Positions 25,601 through 33,853 of a stretch of 64,000 nucleotides of DNA are shown in pieces. The DNA comes from Halostreptopolyspora alba. GTDB taxonomy: Bacteria > Actinomycetota > Actinomycetes > Streptosporangiales > Streptosporangiaceae. The stretch is from assembly GCA_003725585.1 (NCBI GenBank), contig RJMB01000004.1:248001-312000 (forward strand). The letters run 5' to 3'. Numbering within the stretch: position 1 is the stretch's first letter; each line of letters opens with the position of its first letter. The translations under genes and the position numbers were made by a program. The notes under the pieces are model-generated. The model saw only the letters and a program-made list of their open reading frames with translations. It made no database searches and had not been told where the DNA came from.

Positions 25601-25888
25601 CGCGTTCTTAAGGCAGTGCCGCCGGCGTGTGGCCGACGGGGGAGCCCTTCCCCTACTGCCTTTCCTCCTCTCAATGGACCCGTGTGAACGTCGCGTGCCT
25701 CGAGGCACCGGGCGGGATCGTCCATCGCCCCCGCCTGAGGAGGCGAGACACTCCCCCACGCAGGGCAGGGAGGGAGTCTCAGGGCAAACGTATCGCGCCC
25801 GCGGCGCGTTCGACGCCAGCCCCAGCCGGTCGAGGTGCGTTGTACGGACGACTGCCCGATCGCGGGCTTCGCCCGGCGTGTTTCCTGC

Positions 25889-25940
25889 CCCCGGCGCCCA
25901 GCCGGTGGCGCGACGGCGCGCCACCGGCTGGGCGCCGGGG
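25889..25940. terminator. Perfect 24-bp inverted repeat
   Basis: Arms 25889-25912 and 25917-25940 are exact reverse complements around a 4-base ACGG loop. It lies 12 bases beyond the stop of the holin-like gene, so it most likely terminates that minus-strand transcript upstream of dapA. No U-tract follows. Confidence 0.75.
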
Positions 25941-25952
25941 TGACGAAGGTGG

Positions 25953-26336
25953 TTATTCCCTGTCGCCGGCATCCGGCAGGAACAGGCTGAGCAGCCAGCT
26001 CACCACCGCGACGACGATCGCGCCCCAGAAGGCCGGCCAGAAGCCGTCGACGGTGAAGGCGAGGCCGAGCAGGTCCGCTGCCCACGCCGTGAGCATGAGC
26101 AGCAACGCGTTCACCACCAGCGCGATCAGCCCCAGGGTGAGGATGTAGAAGGCACACCCCACGGTCTTCACGATCGGCTTGATAACGGCGTTGACGAGCC
26201 CGAAGATCGCCCCGACCGCCAGGTAGACCACGATCTGGTCCGCCGTCGACTGCGCGGTGACGTTGATTCCGTCGATCAGGAGCACCGCGGCCCACAGGGC
26301 CACGGCGTTCACGACAACTCGGATTATGATGCTCAC
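25953..26336 (-). CDS. Phage-holin-family (holin 4_2-like) small membrane protein
   Basis: A 127-residue protein with four hydrophobic helices, matching the mycobacterial/actinobacterial phage_holin_4_2 (PF04020-like) family: IIRVVVNAVALWAAVLLI, YLAVGAIFGLVNAVIKPIV, FYILTLGLIALVVNALLL and GFWPAFWGAIVVAVVSWLLS. These are chromosomal membrane proteins of unknown function, not linked to a prophage here. I chose the GTG at 26336 because the protein then begins VSIIIRVVVNAVA at the start of the first helix; the longer open frame to 26528 adds a Pro/Arg-rich segment that looks non-coding. It is divergent from the GNAT gene. Confidence 0.85.
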   Translation of the reverse strand: MSIIIRVVVNAVALWAAVLLIDGINVTAQSTADQIVVYLAVGAIFGLVNAVIKPIVKTVGCAFYILTLGLIALVVNALLLMLTAWAADLLGLAFTVDGFWPAFWGAIVVAVVSWLLSLFLPDAGDRE

Positions 26337-26555
26337 GCCCTGATGCTCCCACGGACCCGCGCACGCGGAAACCAGCAGCGTAGTCGAATCGGGCCTGCGG
26401 AGTGTCAGGGACGGCCGGGCGAGGATCGACCCGGGCGCGGGCGGCCAGCCGTGGGCAGGGTGGGTCGGTGATGTTTGGCCGCGCGCGCGATGGCTGCGAC
26501 GATGCGTGACGACAGCGGTTTTCGCCATTCCGGACGAGAGAACAGAGACCAGACC

Positions 26556-27158
26556 GTGGCAGCGTCAGAGCCAGAACCAGCCGCAGCATCCGCGTCGCAG
26601 GACCCGGCGCGTGGACAGCGGTTCGTCCGATCCGCCCGGCTCGAGGACATCGACACCATTGTGGCGATCCAGGTCGCTGCGTGGCGGTCGATGTACGCCG
26701 ACGTGCTGCCCGACGAGGTGATCACGGAGCTGGCCGGTGCCGAGGCCGGCGAGCGGTTCCGCGAGCAGTGGCACAGCTCACTGCGGAGTCCGCCCACGTC
26801 GTGGCACCGGCTGCTGGTCTCCACGGAACGGCGCGCGGTCGTCGGGTTCGCCGCGCTCGGCCCCGCCGGTGACCCCGACCGCTGGCCGGCCACCGACGCC
26901 GAGATCTACGCGCTGCACGTCGACCCGGACCACGTTCGGCTCGGCCACGGCAGCCGGCTGCTCAACGCCTGCGTGGACCATCTCACCGAGGACGGCTTCC
27001 ACGCGGTCCACGTGTGGACCCTGGAGGCACCCAACCCGCTGCGCGCGTTCGTCGAGGCCGCCGGCTGGGCCCCGGACGGTGCCCGGCGCGAGCTCGACGT
27101 CGGTGAACGCGTCCCGATGGTTCGGTTCCACGCCTCGATCGGCGAGCGGACCGGCTGA
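26556..27158 (+). CDS. GNAT-family N-acetyltransferase
   Basis: About 200 residues with the GNAT fold: RFVRSARLEDIDTIVAIQVAAWRS at the start, a central AEIYALHVDPDHVRLGHGSRLL acetyl-CoA loop (motif A, pattern RxGHGS) and a C-terminal LEAPNPLRAFVEAAGW segment. The substrate is unknown; similarity is to the generic RimI/acetyltransferase_1 group that modifies small amines or protein N-termini. Start is uncertain: the frame is open from TTG 26475, with ATGs at 26490 and 26502 and this GTG at 26556; none has a strong ribosome site. menA begins 137 bases downstream on the same strand. Confidence 0.85.
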   Translation: MAASEPEPAAASASQDPARGQRFVRSARLEDIDTIVAIQVAAWRSMYADVLPDEVITELAGAEAGERFREQWHSSLRSPPTSWHRLLVSTERRAVVGFAALGPAGDPDRWPATDAEIYALHVDPDHVRLGHGSRLLNACVDHLTEDGFHAVHVWTLEAPNPLRAFVEAAGWAPDGARRELDVGERVPMVRFHASIGERTG

Positions 27159-27295
27159 GCCAGGTTCCCCGCTCGGCCTCACGGTGTGGGACGTTGAGCG
27201 GCGCCTCCGAGCGCGCCGCTACCGTGGGAGGACACCCGTCATCACCGGTTCCGGACCCGTGGGTCGACCGTGTCGAGGAAAGAAGGGGCCAACGC

Positions 27296-28165
27296 GTGGC
27301 CACGCTCACCCAGTGGGGCGCGGGAGCGCGCCCGCGCACGCTGCCGAACTCGATCGTTCCGGTGGCGGTCGGTACCGGCCTCGCCGCCGGCGCCGGCGCC
27401 GCGGTGTGGTGGAAGGCGCTCCTGGCGATGGTGGTCGCCCTGGCACTGCAGGTGGGCGTGAACTACGCCAACGACTACAGCGACGGTATCCGGGGGACCG
27501 ACGAGGAACGTGTGGGCCCCACACGGCTGACCGCGACGCGGCTGGCACCACCGCGCCATGTGTTCGCCGCGGCCTGGGGCGGCTTCGCGGTCGCGGCGGT
27601 GGCCGGGCTGGTCCTGGTGGCGACGTCGTCGTGGTGGCTGCTGCTGGTGGGCGTGGCTGCGATCGTGGCCGCGTGGTTCTACACCGGCGGCAGCCGACCC
27701 TACGGGTACCGGGGGCTCGGCGAGCTGTCGGTGTTCGCGTTCTTCGGTGTCGTCGCCGTGGTCGGCACGGTCTTCGTCCAGGTGGGGTCGGTGCCGTGGC
27801 ACGCCTGGGTGGCGTCCGTACCGGTCGGTTTGCTGTCGTGCTCGGTCCTGGTGGTCAACAACCTGCGGGACATCCACACCGACGCCGCGGCCGGAAAGCT
27901 CACGCTGGCCGTGCGCCTCGGCGAGACGGGGGCGCGCAGGCTGTACGTGGGCTGTCTGGTGGCCGCGTTCGCGCTCGCTGCGACCGCCGCCGTCGCGAGC
28001 CCGTGGGCGCTCGTTGTCGTACTCGCCGCTCCGCTGGCGGTGCGGCCCGTCCGCCGTGTCGTAGGCCGGCAGGCCGGACACGACCTCGTCCTCGCACTGG
28101 GAGAGACCGGCAAGCTGCAGCTGGGGTTCGGGGCGTTGCTCACTGTGGGGCTGGCGCTGGGGTGA
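27296..28165 (+). CDS. menA: 1,4-dihydroxy-2-naphthoate polyprenyltransferase
   Basis: UbiA-family membrane prenyltransferase of 289 residues that attaches the isoprenoid chain in menaquinone synthesis. Two Asp-rich motifs are present: NYANDYSDGIRGTDE near residue 56 and NNLRDIHTDAAAGKLT near 183, and eight or so hydrophobic helices. The opening GARPRTLPNSIVPVAVG is typical of MenA. GTG 27296 is supported by AAGGGG 7 bases upstream; the frame extends further upstream but without conservation. No other men genes are in the window. Confidence 0.93.
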   Translation: MATLTQWGAGARPRTLPNSIVPVAVGTGLAAGAGAAVWWKALLAMVVALALQVGVNYANDYSDGIRGTDEERVGPTRLTATRLAPPRHVFAAAWGGFAVAAVAGLVLVATSSWWLLLVGVAAIVAAWFYTGGSRPYGYRGLGELSVFAFFGVVAVVGTVFVQVGSVPWHAWVASVPVGLLSCSVLVVNNLRDIHTDAAAGKLTLAVRLGETGARRLYVGCLVAAFALAATAAVASPWALVVVLAAPLAVRPVRRVVGRQAGHDLVLALGETGKLQLGFGALLTVGLALG

Positions 28166-28286
28166 GCCGTGCGGGACCCGAGGGTGGGATCCACAGCGTC
28201 CGGACTGTGTTCGGGCCGTATCCGGCCACCGCTTCTTCGTCCCTCGGTAGTGCTTAGACCACGTTCACTCCGTAAACTCACCGAGC

Positions 28287-28841
28287 ATGGAATCCTCCGT
28301 ATTCTCCCCACGTGTCGCGCTCGTGCTCGTCTCCAGCGCGCTCCTGTTGTCCGGGTGCGGGCTCGGTGACGATGACGGCGGCGGCGAGGAAACCTCCGAA
28401 CCGGTGAACGCGGGCAAGGTCGATCCCGGCGAGGAGGAGTCCCGTGAGACCCTGGCGAGCCAGGACGTCAACACGTTGGGAACCGACCTGCACATCGCCG
28501 TGCACGAGCTGGCCCGGGGCGGCGAGACCGTGGAGCTGACCTTCTCGGTCACCAACATCGGCGACGAGCAGAGCGAGCTCGTGCACGGTTGGCTCGGCTC
28601 CGGCGGTGACAGGGACGTCTCCAAGGTCAAGCTGGTCGATTCCACGAACGGCAAGGTCCACCTGGTGGCGAGGGACGCCGACGACGCCTGCGTCTGCTCC
28701 AGCTACGACGGCTCCGAGACCTTCGACCCGAACGAGTCGATCCTGTACAGCGCGACCTTCGGGGCCCCTCCCGAGGACGTGGAGACAATGAACGTGCAGA
28801 TTCCCAACGCCGGGACGTTCAACGATGTCGAGCTCAGCTAG
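28287..28841 (+). CDS. Secreted lipoprotein, function unknown
   Basis: A 184-residue protein with a lipoprotein signal peptide: hydrophobic stretch VALVLVSSALLL followed by lipobox LLSGC with the lipidated Cys near residue 24. The mature part begins with an acidic Gly/Asp/Glu linker and then a probable beta-rich domain (TVELTFSVTNIGDEQ, YSATFGAPPEDVETMNVQIPNAG), reminiscent of DUF4352-type or telomeric-repeat-like immunoglobulin folds; two Cys in ACVCSS could form a disulfide. The 3' end overlaps the next gene by 17 bases, so the two are cotranscribed and probably act together at the cell surface. I cannot assign a function. Confidence 0.8.
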   Translation: MESSVFSPRVALVLVSSALLLSGCGLGDDDGGGEETSEPVNAGKVDPGEEESRETLASQDVNTLGTDLHIAVHELARGGETVELTFSVTNIGDEQSELVHGWLGSGGDRDVSKVKLVDSTNGKVHLVARDADDACVCSSYDGSETFDPNESILYSATFGAPPEDVETMNVQIPNAGTFNDVELS

Positions 28842-29451
28842 CTCCCGCGCGCGGCTGGTGATCCCTCCACTCACCCTGGCTGCCCTGGCCGTTCCGGCGG
28901 TGGCGGTCGCCGATGGCGCGGCCCCCTCGCCGGAGACCGTGGCCGAGGTGGAGGCGGGCGATGTCGCCGAGGCCCCCATTCACGACCTCGATGCCCCTGT
29001 GGTGGATCTGAACGCGCGCGTCGAGGACCTCACGGTCGCCACCGAGAGCGAGGACGGGTCTCTCACCGACGCCGAGAACGACGAGGAGCGCACCGTGACC
29101 CTCGCCGCGGACGTTCTGTTCGAGTTCGACGAGGCCGAGCTGACCGACGACGCCAGCCAGACACTGGAGCAGGCCGCGAGCGTCCTGGAGGAGGAGGCCG
29201 ACGGCACGACGGTCAACATCGACGGCTACACCGACTCCAAGGGCTCGGACTCCCACAACCAGCCCCTGTCCCAGGAGCGGGCCGAGGCGGTCGAGCGGGA
29301 ACTGAACGAGCTGGTCACCGGCGTCGACATCACCTACGAGGTCGCGGGGCACGGTTCGGCGGACCCGGTGGCGCCCAACGAGATCGACGGCGAGGACAAT
29401 CCCGAGGGGCGGGAGAAGAACCGCCGCGTGGAGATCAGCTTCCCCAACTGA
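28825..29451 (+). CDS. OmpA-family peptidoglycan-binding protein
   Basis: A 208-residue exported protein with a signal peptide (about residues 1-30, LVIPPLTLAALAVPAVAVADG). The C-terminal about 120 residues form an OmpA-like domain: VLFEFDEAELTDDASQTLEQ, IDGYTDSKGSDSHNQPLSQERAEAVERE-type helix and a closing GREKNRRVEI. OmpA domains bind diaminopimelate in peptidoglycan. A Gram-positive organism has no outer membrane, so this is a wall-anchoring module, as in mycobacterial ArfA. The partner is the overlapping lipoprotein gene. A short 7-bp hairpin follows the stop. Confidence 0.87.
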   Translation: MSSSASSRARLVIPPLTLAALAVPAVAVADGAAPSPETVAEVEAGDVAEAPIHDLDAPVVDLNARVEDLTVATESEDGSLTDAENDEERTVTLAADVLFEFDEAELTDDASQTLEQAASVLEEEADGTTVNIDGYTDSKGSDSHNQPLSQERAEAVERELNELVTGVDITYEVAGHGSADPVAPNEIDGEDNPEGREKNRRVEISFPN

Positions 29452-29453
29452 CC

Positions 29454-29471
29454 CGCCCTCCCTCGAGGGCG
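29454..29471 (+). terminator. Short hairpin after the OmpA-family gene
   Basis: CGCCCTC and GAGGGCG form a 7-bp stem with a 4-base loop directly after the stop codon. It is a plausible terminator between the OmpA gene and the glycerol regulator. Confidence 0.45.
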
Positions 29472-29535
29472 CCAGGGGGCGGCCCGGTATCCCGTACGCG
29501 GCGGTGCTTCGGCCGCGCTCACGGGTCTCCCAGCA

Positions 29536-29562
29536 TTGCGCACGTCACACGGCGAGTAGAAT
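29536..29562 (+). promoter_or_regulatory. Promoter of the IclR-family regulator
   Basis: TAGAAT at 29557-29562 matches the -10 consensus in 5 of 6 positions; TTGCGC at 29536-29541 is a possible -35 with a short 15-base spacer. Transcription would start near 29569, just ahead of the repeated operator motif. Confidence 0.4.
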
Positions 29563-29572
29563 TGATCATGTG

Positions 29573-29584
29573 ACATTGTCGCAC
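29573..29584 (+). promoter_or_regulatory. Putative glycerol-regulator operator, site 1
   Basis: ACATTGTCGCAC occurs here between the predicted -10 box and the regulator start. The same 12-mer with one change (ACATTGTCGTAC) is found upstream of glpK. A site placed like this would let the IclR-type protein repress its own gene. Confidence 0.5.
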
Positions 29585-29599
29585 TAGGGAGTGACCCAG

Positions 29600-30373
29600 A
29601 TGCCTGGCCGGATCCAGTCGATCGAACGCGCCGCCGCGATCCTGCGGCTGATGGCCGGCGGTGCCCGCGGGCTGAGCCTCGCGGAGATCTCGCGCTCCCT
29701 TGACCTCCCCAAGGGGACCACGCTTGGGATCCTGCGCACCCTGCAACACGTGGGTTTCGTGGAACAGGACGAGGCCACCGGCCAGTACCAGCTCGGCGGT
29801 GGTGTCCTGCGGCTGGGAACCCGCTACCTCGACGGGAACGAGCTGCGGACCCGCGCCCTGAACTGGGCCGACTCCCTGGCCGCGCGCAGCGGGGAGAGCG
29901 TGCGTATCGGCACGCTGCACGAGGAGCGGGTGCTGGTGGTGCACCACGTCTTCCGCCCCGACGACAGCCGGCAGACCCTCGAGGTCGGCACGCTACTGCC
30001 ACTGCACGCGTCGGCGCTGGGCAAGACGCTGATGGCGTTCGATCCGCTCGCGCTCGCCGAGGAGTCGGAGTTCGAGCGACCGGAACTCCCCGGATACACC
30101 GAGCGCACGATCACCTCCCGCACAGCGCTCACGGCCGAGTTGGAGAGCGTACGCGCCAACGGGTGGGCGGCCGAGCTGGAGGAGCTCGTCGAGGGCGAGG
30201 TCGCCATCGCAGCGCCGATCCGGGACCGCCGCGGTACCGCGGTCGGCGCGATCGGGCTCTCCGGGGCGGTGGAACGGCTCTGCGACGACCGGGGGCTGCG
30301 CATGGACCAGGTCTCCTACGTCCGCGACGCCGCCCGTTCGATCTCCAGGGAACTCGGCGCGCACCCCTGGTAG
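29600..30373 (+). CDS. IclR-family repressor, probable glycerol operon regulator (GylR-like)
   Basis: A 257-residue IclR protein: winged helix-turn-helix (about residues 1-65, RIQSIERAAAILRLMAGG, LSLAEISRSLDLPKGTTLGILRTL) and an effector-binding GAF-like domain (VEVGTLLPLHASALGKTLMAF-type segment, AIAAPIRDRRGTAVGAIGLSG). It closely resembles GylR of Streptomyces, which represses the glycerol operon and is induced by glycerol 3-phosphate. It lies just upstream of glpK and glpF on the same strand, and the shared 12-mer in front of both transcription units supports that role. ATG 29600 has AGGGA 9 bases upstream; an in-frame GTG at 29591 is the alternative. Confidence 0.88.
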   Translation: MPGRIQSIERAAAILRLMAGGARGLSLAEISRSLDLPKGTTLGILRTLQHVGFVEQDEATGQYQLGGGVLRLGTRYLDGNELRTRALNWADSLAARSGESVRIGTLHEERVLVVHHVFRPDDSRQTLEVGTLLPLHASALGKTLMAFDPLALAEESEFERPELPGYTERTITSRTALTAELESVRANGWAAELEELVEGEVAIAAPIRDRRGTAVGAIGLSGAVERLCDDRGLRMDQVSYVRDAARSISRELGAHPW

Positions 30374-30444
30374 GCGGCCGTTCCCCAAGTAACCTCCCGA
30401 GCACGCCGAAACGGCGCGCCACCCGAGCGCGGCGAGTTCATCGC

Positions 30445-30502
30445 TTGACAGAACCGGGAGAGCTGAATCACACTTTCCGCTGTATGTACTACATTGTCGT
30501 AC
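30445..30502 (+). promoter_or_regulatory. glpK control region: -35-like TTGACA and operator site 2
   Basis: TTGACA at 30445-30450 is a perfect -35 hexamer, but a matching -10 is weak. ACATTGTCGTAC at 30491-30502 repeats the motif upstream of the regulator gene and extends into TTGTCGTACAA, whose TTGT and ACAA ends are symmetric. It lies 85 bases before glpK. Confidence 0.5.
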
Positions 30503-30586
30503 AAAATGCGAAATCGCTGAGGTGACCCTGCCCCAGGTCCGACCAGAGCGCCGTTCCATCTCCTTTCGCCGGAGGCGAGCACACAG

Positions 30587-32083
30587 ATGACCACGCAGTA
30601 CGTAGCCGCGATCGACCAGGGCACCACGTCCAGCCGGTGCATCATCTTCGACTACGACGGCCGGATCGTCTCGGTCGGCCAGCGGGAACACCGGCAGATC
30701 TTTCCCCAACCGGGTTGGGTCGAGCACGACGCCTCCGAAATCTGGGACAATGTCCAGCTGGTGGTCGAGGAAGCCCTGGACCAGGGGTCGATCACCCGCG
30801 ACCAGCTCGCCGCCGTCGGCATCACCAACCAGCGCGAGACCACGCTCGTCTGGGACCGCGAGACCGGTGAGCCGGTGCACAACGCGATCGTGTGGCAGGA
30901 CACCCGAACCAACGAGCTGATCCACGAGCTCGCCGGAACCGCCGGCCAGGAGAGGTTCCGCGAGCGCTGCGGGCTACCGCTGGCCACCTACTTCTCCGGC
31001 CCCAAGCTCCGCTGGCTGCTGGAGGAGGTGCCCGGGCTACGCGAACGCGCCGAACGCGGCGAGGTGCTCTTCGGGACCATGGACACCTGGCTCATCTGGA
31101 AGCTCACCGGCCGGCACGTCACCGACGTGACCAACGCCAGCCGCACGATGCTGATGAACCTGCGCACCCTGGACTGGGACTCCTCCATCCTGGAGGACAT
31201 GGGGATCCCGGCGGACGTGCTGCCCGAGATCGCCTCCTCCGCCGAGGTCTACGGCGAGGCCACCGGCTTCCTCGCGGGTGTTCCCGTGGCTTCGGCGCTG
31301 GGTGACCAGCACGCCGCTCTGGTCGGCCAGACCTGCTTCGATCCCGGCGAGGTCAAGGGCACCTACGGCACCGGGACGTTCCTCGTTCTCAACACCGGCA
31401 CCACACCGGTGATGTCGTCGAACGGGCTGCTCACCACACTCGGTTACAAGATCGGCGACCAGCCCGCGGTGTACGCGCTCGAGGGGTCGATCGCGGTCAC
31501 CGGCTCGCTCGTCCAGTGGATCCGCGACAACCTGGGGCTGATCTCCAGCGCGCCAGAGATCGAGACGCTGGCGCGCACGGTCGAGGACAACGGCGGCTGC
31601 TACATCGTCCCGGCGTTCTCCGGCCTGTTCGCCCCACACTGGCGCAGTGACGCCCGCGGCGTGATGACCGGACTAACCGGCTACGTCACCAAGGGACACA
31701 TCGCGCGCGCGGTTCTGGAGGCCACCGCCTGGCAGACCCGCGAGGTCGTCGACGCCATGCGCCAGGACTCCGGAGACGACCTCGCCACCCTCAAGGTCGA
31801 CGGCGGGATGACCGCGGACAACCTGCTCATGCAGATCCTCGCCGACGTGCTCGACATCGGGGTCGTGCGCCCCATGGTCGCCGAGACCACCTGCCTCGGC
31901 GCCGCCTACGCCGCCGGGCTCGCGGTGGGCTTCTGGCCCGACCTGGAGACGTTGCGCGCCAAGTGGCACAAGGCGGCGGAGTGGTCACCGGCGATGGATC
32001 CCCAGATCCGCTCCCGCGAATACCACAACTGGCAGAAGGCGGTACAGCGCACCCTCGGCTGGATCGAGCGCGACACCGCCTGA
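30587..32083 (+). CDS. glpK: Glycerol kinase
   Basis: FGGY-family kinase of 498 residues that phosphorylates glycerol to glycerol 3-phosphate. Signatures: [15 protein letters not shown] phosphate-binding loop at residues 6-20, [37 protein letters not shown] and [13 protein letters not shown]-type segment near 405. Length and motifs are those of canonical GlpK. GGAGG lies 11 bases before the ATG. glpF follows 166 bases downstream; glpD is not adjacent. Confidence 0.97.
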   Translation: MTTQYVAAIDQGTTSSRCIIFDYDGRIVSVGQREHRQIFPQPGWVEHDASEIWDNVQLVVEEALDQGSITRDQLAAVGITNQRETTLVWDRETGEPVHNAIVWQDTRTNELIHELAGTAGQERFRERCGLPLATYFSGPKLRWLLEEVPGLRERAERGEVLFGTMDTWLIWKLTGRHVTDVTNASRTMLMNLRTLDWDSSILEDMGIPADVLPEIASSAEVYGEATGFLAGVPVASALGDQHAALVGQTCFDPGEVKGTYGTGTFLVLNTGTTPVMSSNGLLTTLGYKIGDQPAVYALEGSIAVTGSLVQWIRDNLGLISSAPEIETLARTVEDNGGCYIVPAFSGLFAPHWRSDARGVMTGLTGYVTKGHIARAVLEATAWQTREVVDAMRQDSGDDLATLKVDGGMTADNLLMQILADVLDIGVVRPMVAETTCLGAAYAAGLAVGFWPDLETLRAKWHKAAEWSPAMDPQIRSREYHNWQKAVQRTLGWIERDTA

Positions 32084-32112
32084 CACCGCGACTCCACCGC
32101 CCCACCCCCGAA

Positions 32113-32151
32113 GCCGACCCGCGCCGTGTCCAGCGGCGCGGCGGGGTCGGC
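32113..32151 (+). other. Intercistronic hairpin between glpK and glpF
   Basis: GCCGACCC (32113-32120) pairs with GGGTCGGC (32144-32151), and GCGCCG (32121-32126) with CGGCGC (32134-32139), making an interrupted 14-bp stem. It could attenuate transcription into glpF or stabilise the glpK message. Confidence 0.45.
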
Positions 32152-32249
32152 GCGCCCCGACCCCTCTCTCGCCGCTCCGGTCTCCCCGGCGCGGCGCCCC
32201 AATCCCGTGGACACCGCTGTCCCGGTCCCACCCATCATGTGGAGGCCCC

Positions 32250-32996
32250 ATGGTGTACCTGGCCGAGATCGTCGGCACGGCGATCCTCACCCTCCTCGGC
32301 GGCGGAGTCGTCGCCGGTGTGACGCTCAACAGATCCAAGGCGCACAACGGCGGCTGGATCGTCATCACGTTCGGCTGGGGCATGGCCGTGGCGATGGCGG
32401 TCTACGTCGTCGGCCAATACAGCGGCGCGCACATCAACCCGGCCGTGACGCTCGGCATGGCCTCGATCGGGGAGTTCTCCTGGACGATGGTGCCGGGCTA
32501 CCTCGCCGCGCAGATGCTCGGCGCCTTCCTCGGCGCCGTCCTGGTGTACCTGGCCTACCTGCCCCACTGGGAGGTCACCGAGGACCCCGGAACCAAGCTC
32601 GGTGTCTTCAGCACCGCCCCCGAGGTCCGCAACCTGCCGGCCAACTTCGTCACCGAGGTCATCGGGACCTTCATGCTGGTCTTCGGAATCCTGGGGATCA
32701 ACGCCAACGAGACAGAGATGACCGATGGCGGGGTCGACCTCTCCTCACTGTTCGCCACCGGGTTCGCCCCGCTACTCGTCGGCCTGCTGGTGTTCGCCAT
32801 CGGCCTCTCGCTCGGCGGCCCCACGGGTTATGCCATCAACCCCGCTCGTGACCTGGGACCGCGCATCGCCCACGCGATACTGCCGATCCCCGGTAAGGGA
32901 AGCTCCGACTGGGGGTACTCCTGGATCCCGGTGGTGGCTCCCGCGGTGGGCGGTGTCCTGGGTGCGCTGACGTTCCGCTCCCTCTTCGGGGTCTGA
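32250..32996 (+). CDS. glpF: Glycerol uptake facilitator (MIP/aquaporin family)
   Basis: A 248-residue membrane channel with the two NPA boxes of the aquaglyceroporin family: HINPAVTLG near residue 54 and YAINPARDLGPR near 194. Residue Asp after the second NPAR (NPARD) is characteristic of glycerol facilitators rather than water channels. About six helices are visible. GGAGG lies 4 bases ahead of ATG 32250. Being part of the glycerol regulon next to glpK, its role is facilitated glycerol entry. The order glpK-glpF differs from the glpF-glpK order of Streptomyces. Confidence 0.95.
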   Translation: MVYLAEIVGTAILTLLGGGVVAGVTLNRSKAHNGGWIVITFGWGMAVAMAVYVVGQYSGAHINPAVTLGMASIGEFSWTMVPGYLAAQMLGAFLGAVLVYLAYLPHWEVTEDPGTKLGVFSTAPEVRNLPANFVTEVIGTFMLVFGILGINANETEMTDGGVDLSSLFATGFAPLLVGLLVFAIGLSLGGPTGYAINPARDLGPRIAHAILPIPGKGSSDWGYSWIPVVAPAVGGVLGALTFRSLFGV

Positions 32997-33035
32997 GACC
33001 CCCATACCCCGCTGACACGGCCCCGGGCCGGGCGT

Positions 33036-33069
33036 GGGCGGTCCCCGACGCATCGTGCCGAGGACCGCC
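33036..33069. terminator. Terminator hairpin between glpF and ureD
   Basis: GGCGGTCC at 33037-33044 and GGACCGCC at 33062-33069 form an 8-9 bp stem with a 17-base loop that can itself fold. It sits between the convergent glpF and ureD genes and could serve both. Confidence 0.5.
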
Positions 33070-33100
33070 TCGCTGACACACCATCCCGGACACCGGCGGC

Positions 33101-33853
33101 TCAGCCGTGGCCGCCCCACGCCCGCCAGACGGGCCCCAGCTCGGTGTCGACCAGGTAGGTCCGGCGGGCGGCCGCGCGCCACAGCGTCCCGGGACCTGCC
33201 AGATCCAGACGGTCCGGTCCCCTCGGATCCGCAGGAACACGGCCGAACAGCCCCACCTGGCCCAGCACCCGGGCACGGCCGGTGATCCCGGGCAGTTCCC
33301 GTTCGGCACTGTCGCGCAGGTCGAGGTCCTCCACCAGTAACTCCGCGCCGTCGCGCTCCACCCGGGTGAGTGAACGCAGCGCGCCACCCCGCTCGCCCGC
33401 CCGGCCCAGCACCAGGGTCTCCCACCACAGCAGCTCGGCTCCGGGCGCGAGCACCACGTCGATCTCGCGCAGCACGTCGGCGCCGTCGGCGACGACGAAC
33501 GACGGTTCGTGCCAGGTCATGCGGGCACCCTCGGCCAGGGTGAGCCGGGCGCGCCAGGCGGCCCGGCCGCCGCGGGCGTTGTAGGCGAGGGTGCCGTTGG
33601 GGTCGGTCAGCTCCAGCTCCGCCCCGGGTCCCACGTCGACCCGCAGTTCCACCTCGTCACCGGCGCACAGCGACGCCCGAACCCCCGTGAGCGCGACCCG
33701 CTGGGCACGCCCCGGCCGCCGCATCGCGCACGGCGCCAGGAACGTCCCGGTCCGCAACTCCACGGGGTGGGTGCTCGTGCCGCCGCGCGCCACGGAAACC
33801 ACGGTGGGGGCATCGGGAGTCGGGGCGTGGCGCGTCTCAGGCACCACCGTCAT
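33101..33853 (-). CDS. ureD: Urease accessory protein UreD
   Basis: UreD (UreH), 250 residues, the scaffold that binds apo-urease and channels nickel during assembly with UreF and UreG. Recognisable segments: ELRTGTFLAPCAMRRPGR, DVGPGAELELTDPNGTLAY, MTWHEPSFVVADGAD, and GAELLWWETLVLGRAGERGG. It is the last gene of the urease operon; its ATG shares one base with the ureG stop (TGATG), so translation is coupled. Confidence 0.9.
   Translation of the reverse strand: MTVVPETRHAPTPDAPTVVSVARGGTSTHPVELRTGTFLAPCAMRRPGRAQRVALTGVRASLCAGDEVELRVDVGPGAELELTDPNGTLAYNARGGRAAWRARLTLAEGARMTWHEPSFVVADGADVLREIDVVLAPGAELLWWETLVLGRAGERGGALRSLTRVERDGAELLVEDLDLRDSAERELPGITGRARVLGQVGLFGRVPADPRGPDRLDLAGPGTLWRAAARRTYLVDTELGPVWRAWGGHG

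Noticed and set aside
24623-25972. 449-residue version of DapA
   Set aside because: The 124 extra N-terminal residues are Arg/Pro-rich, overlap the terminator region and are not part of the DapA fold.
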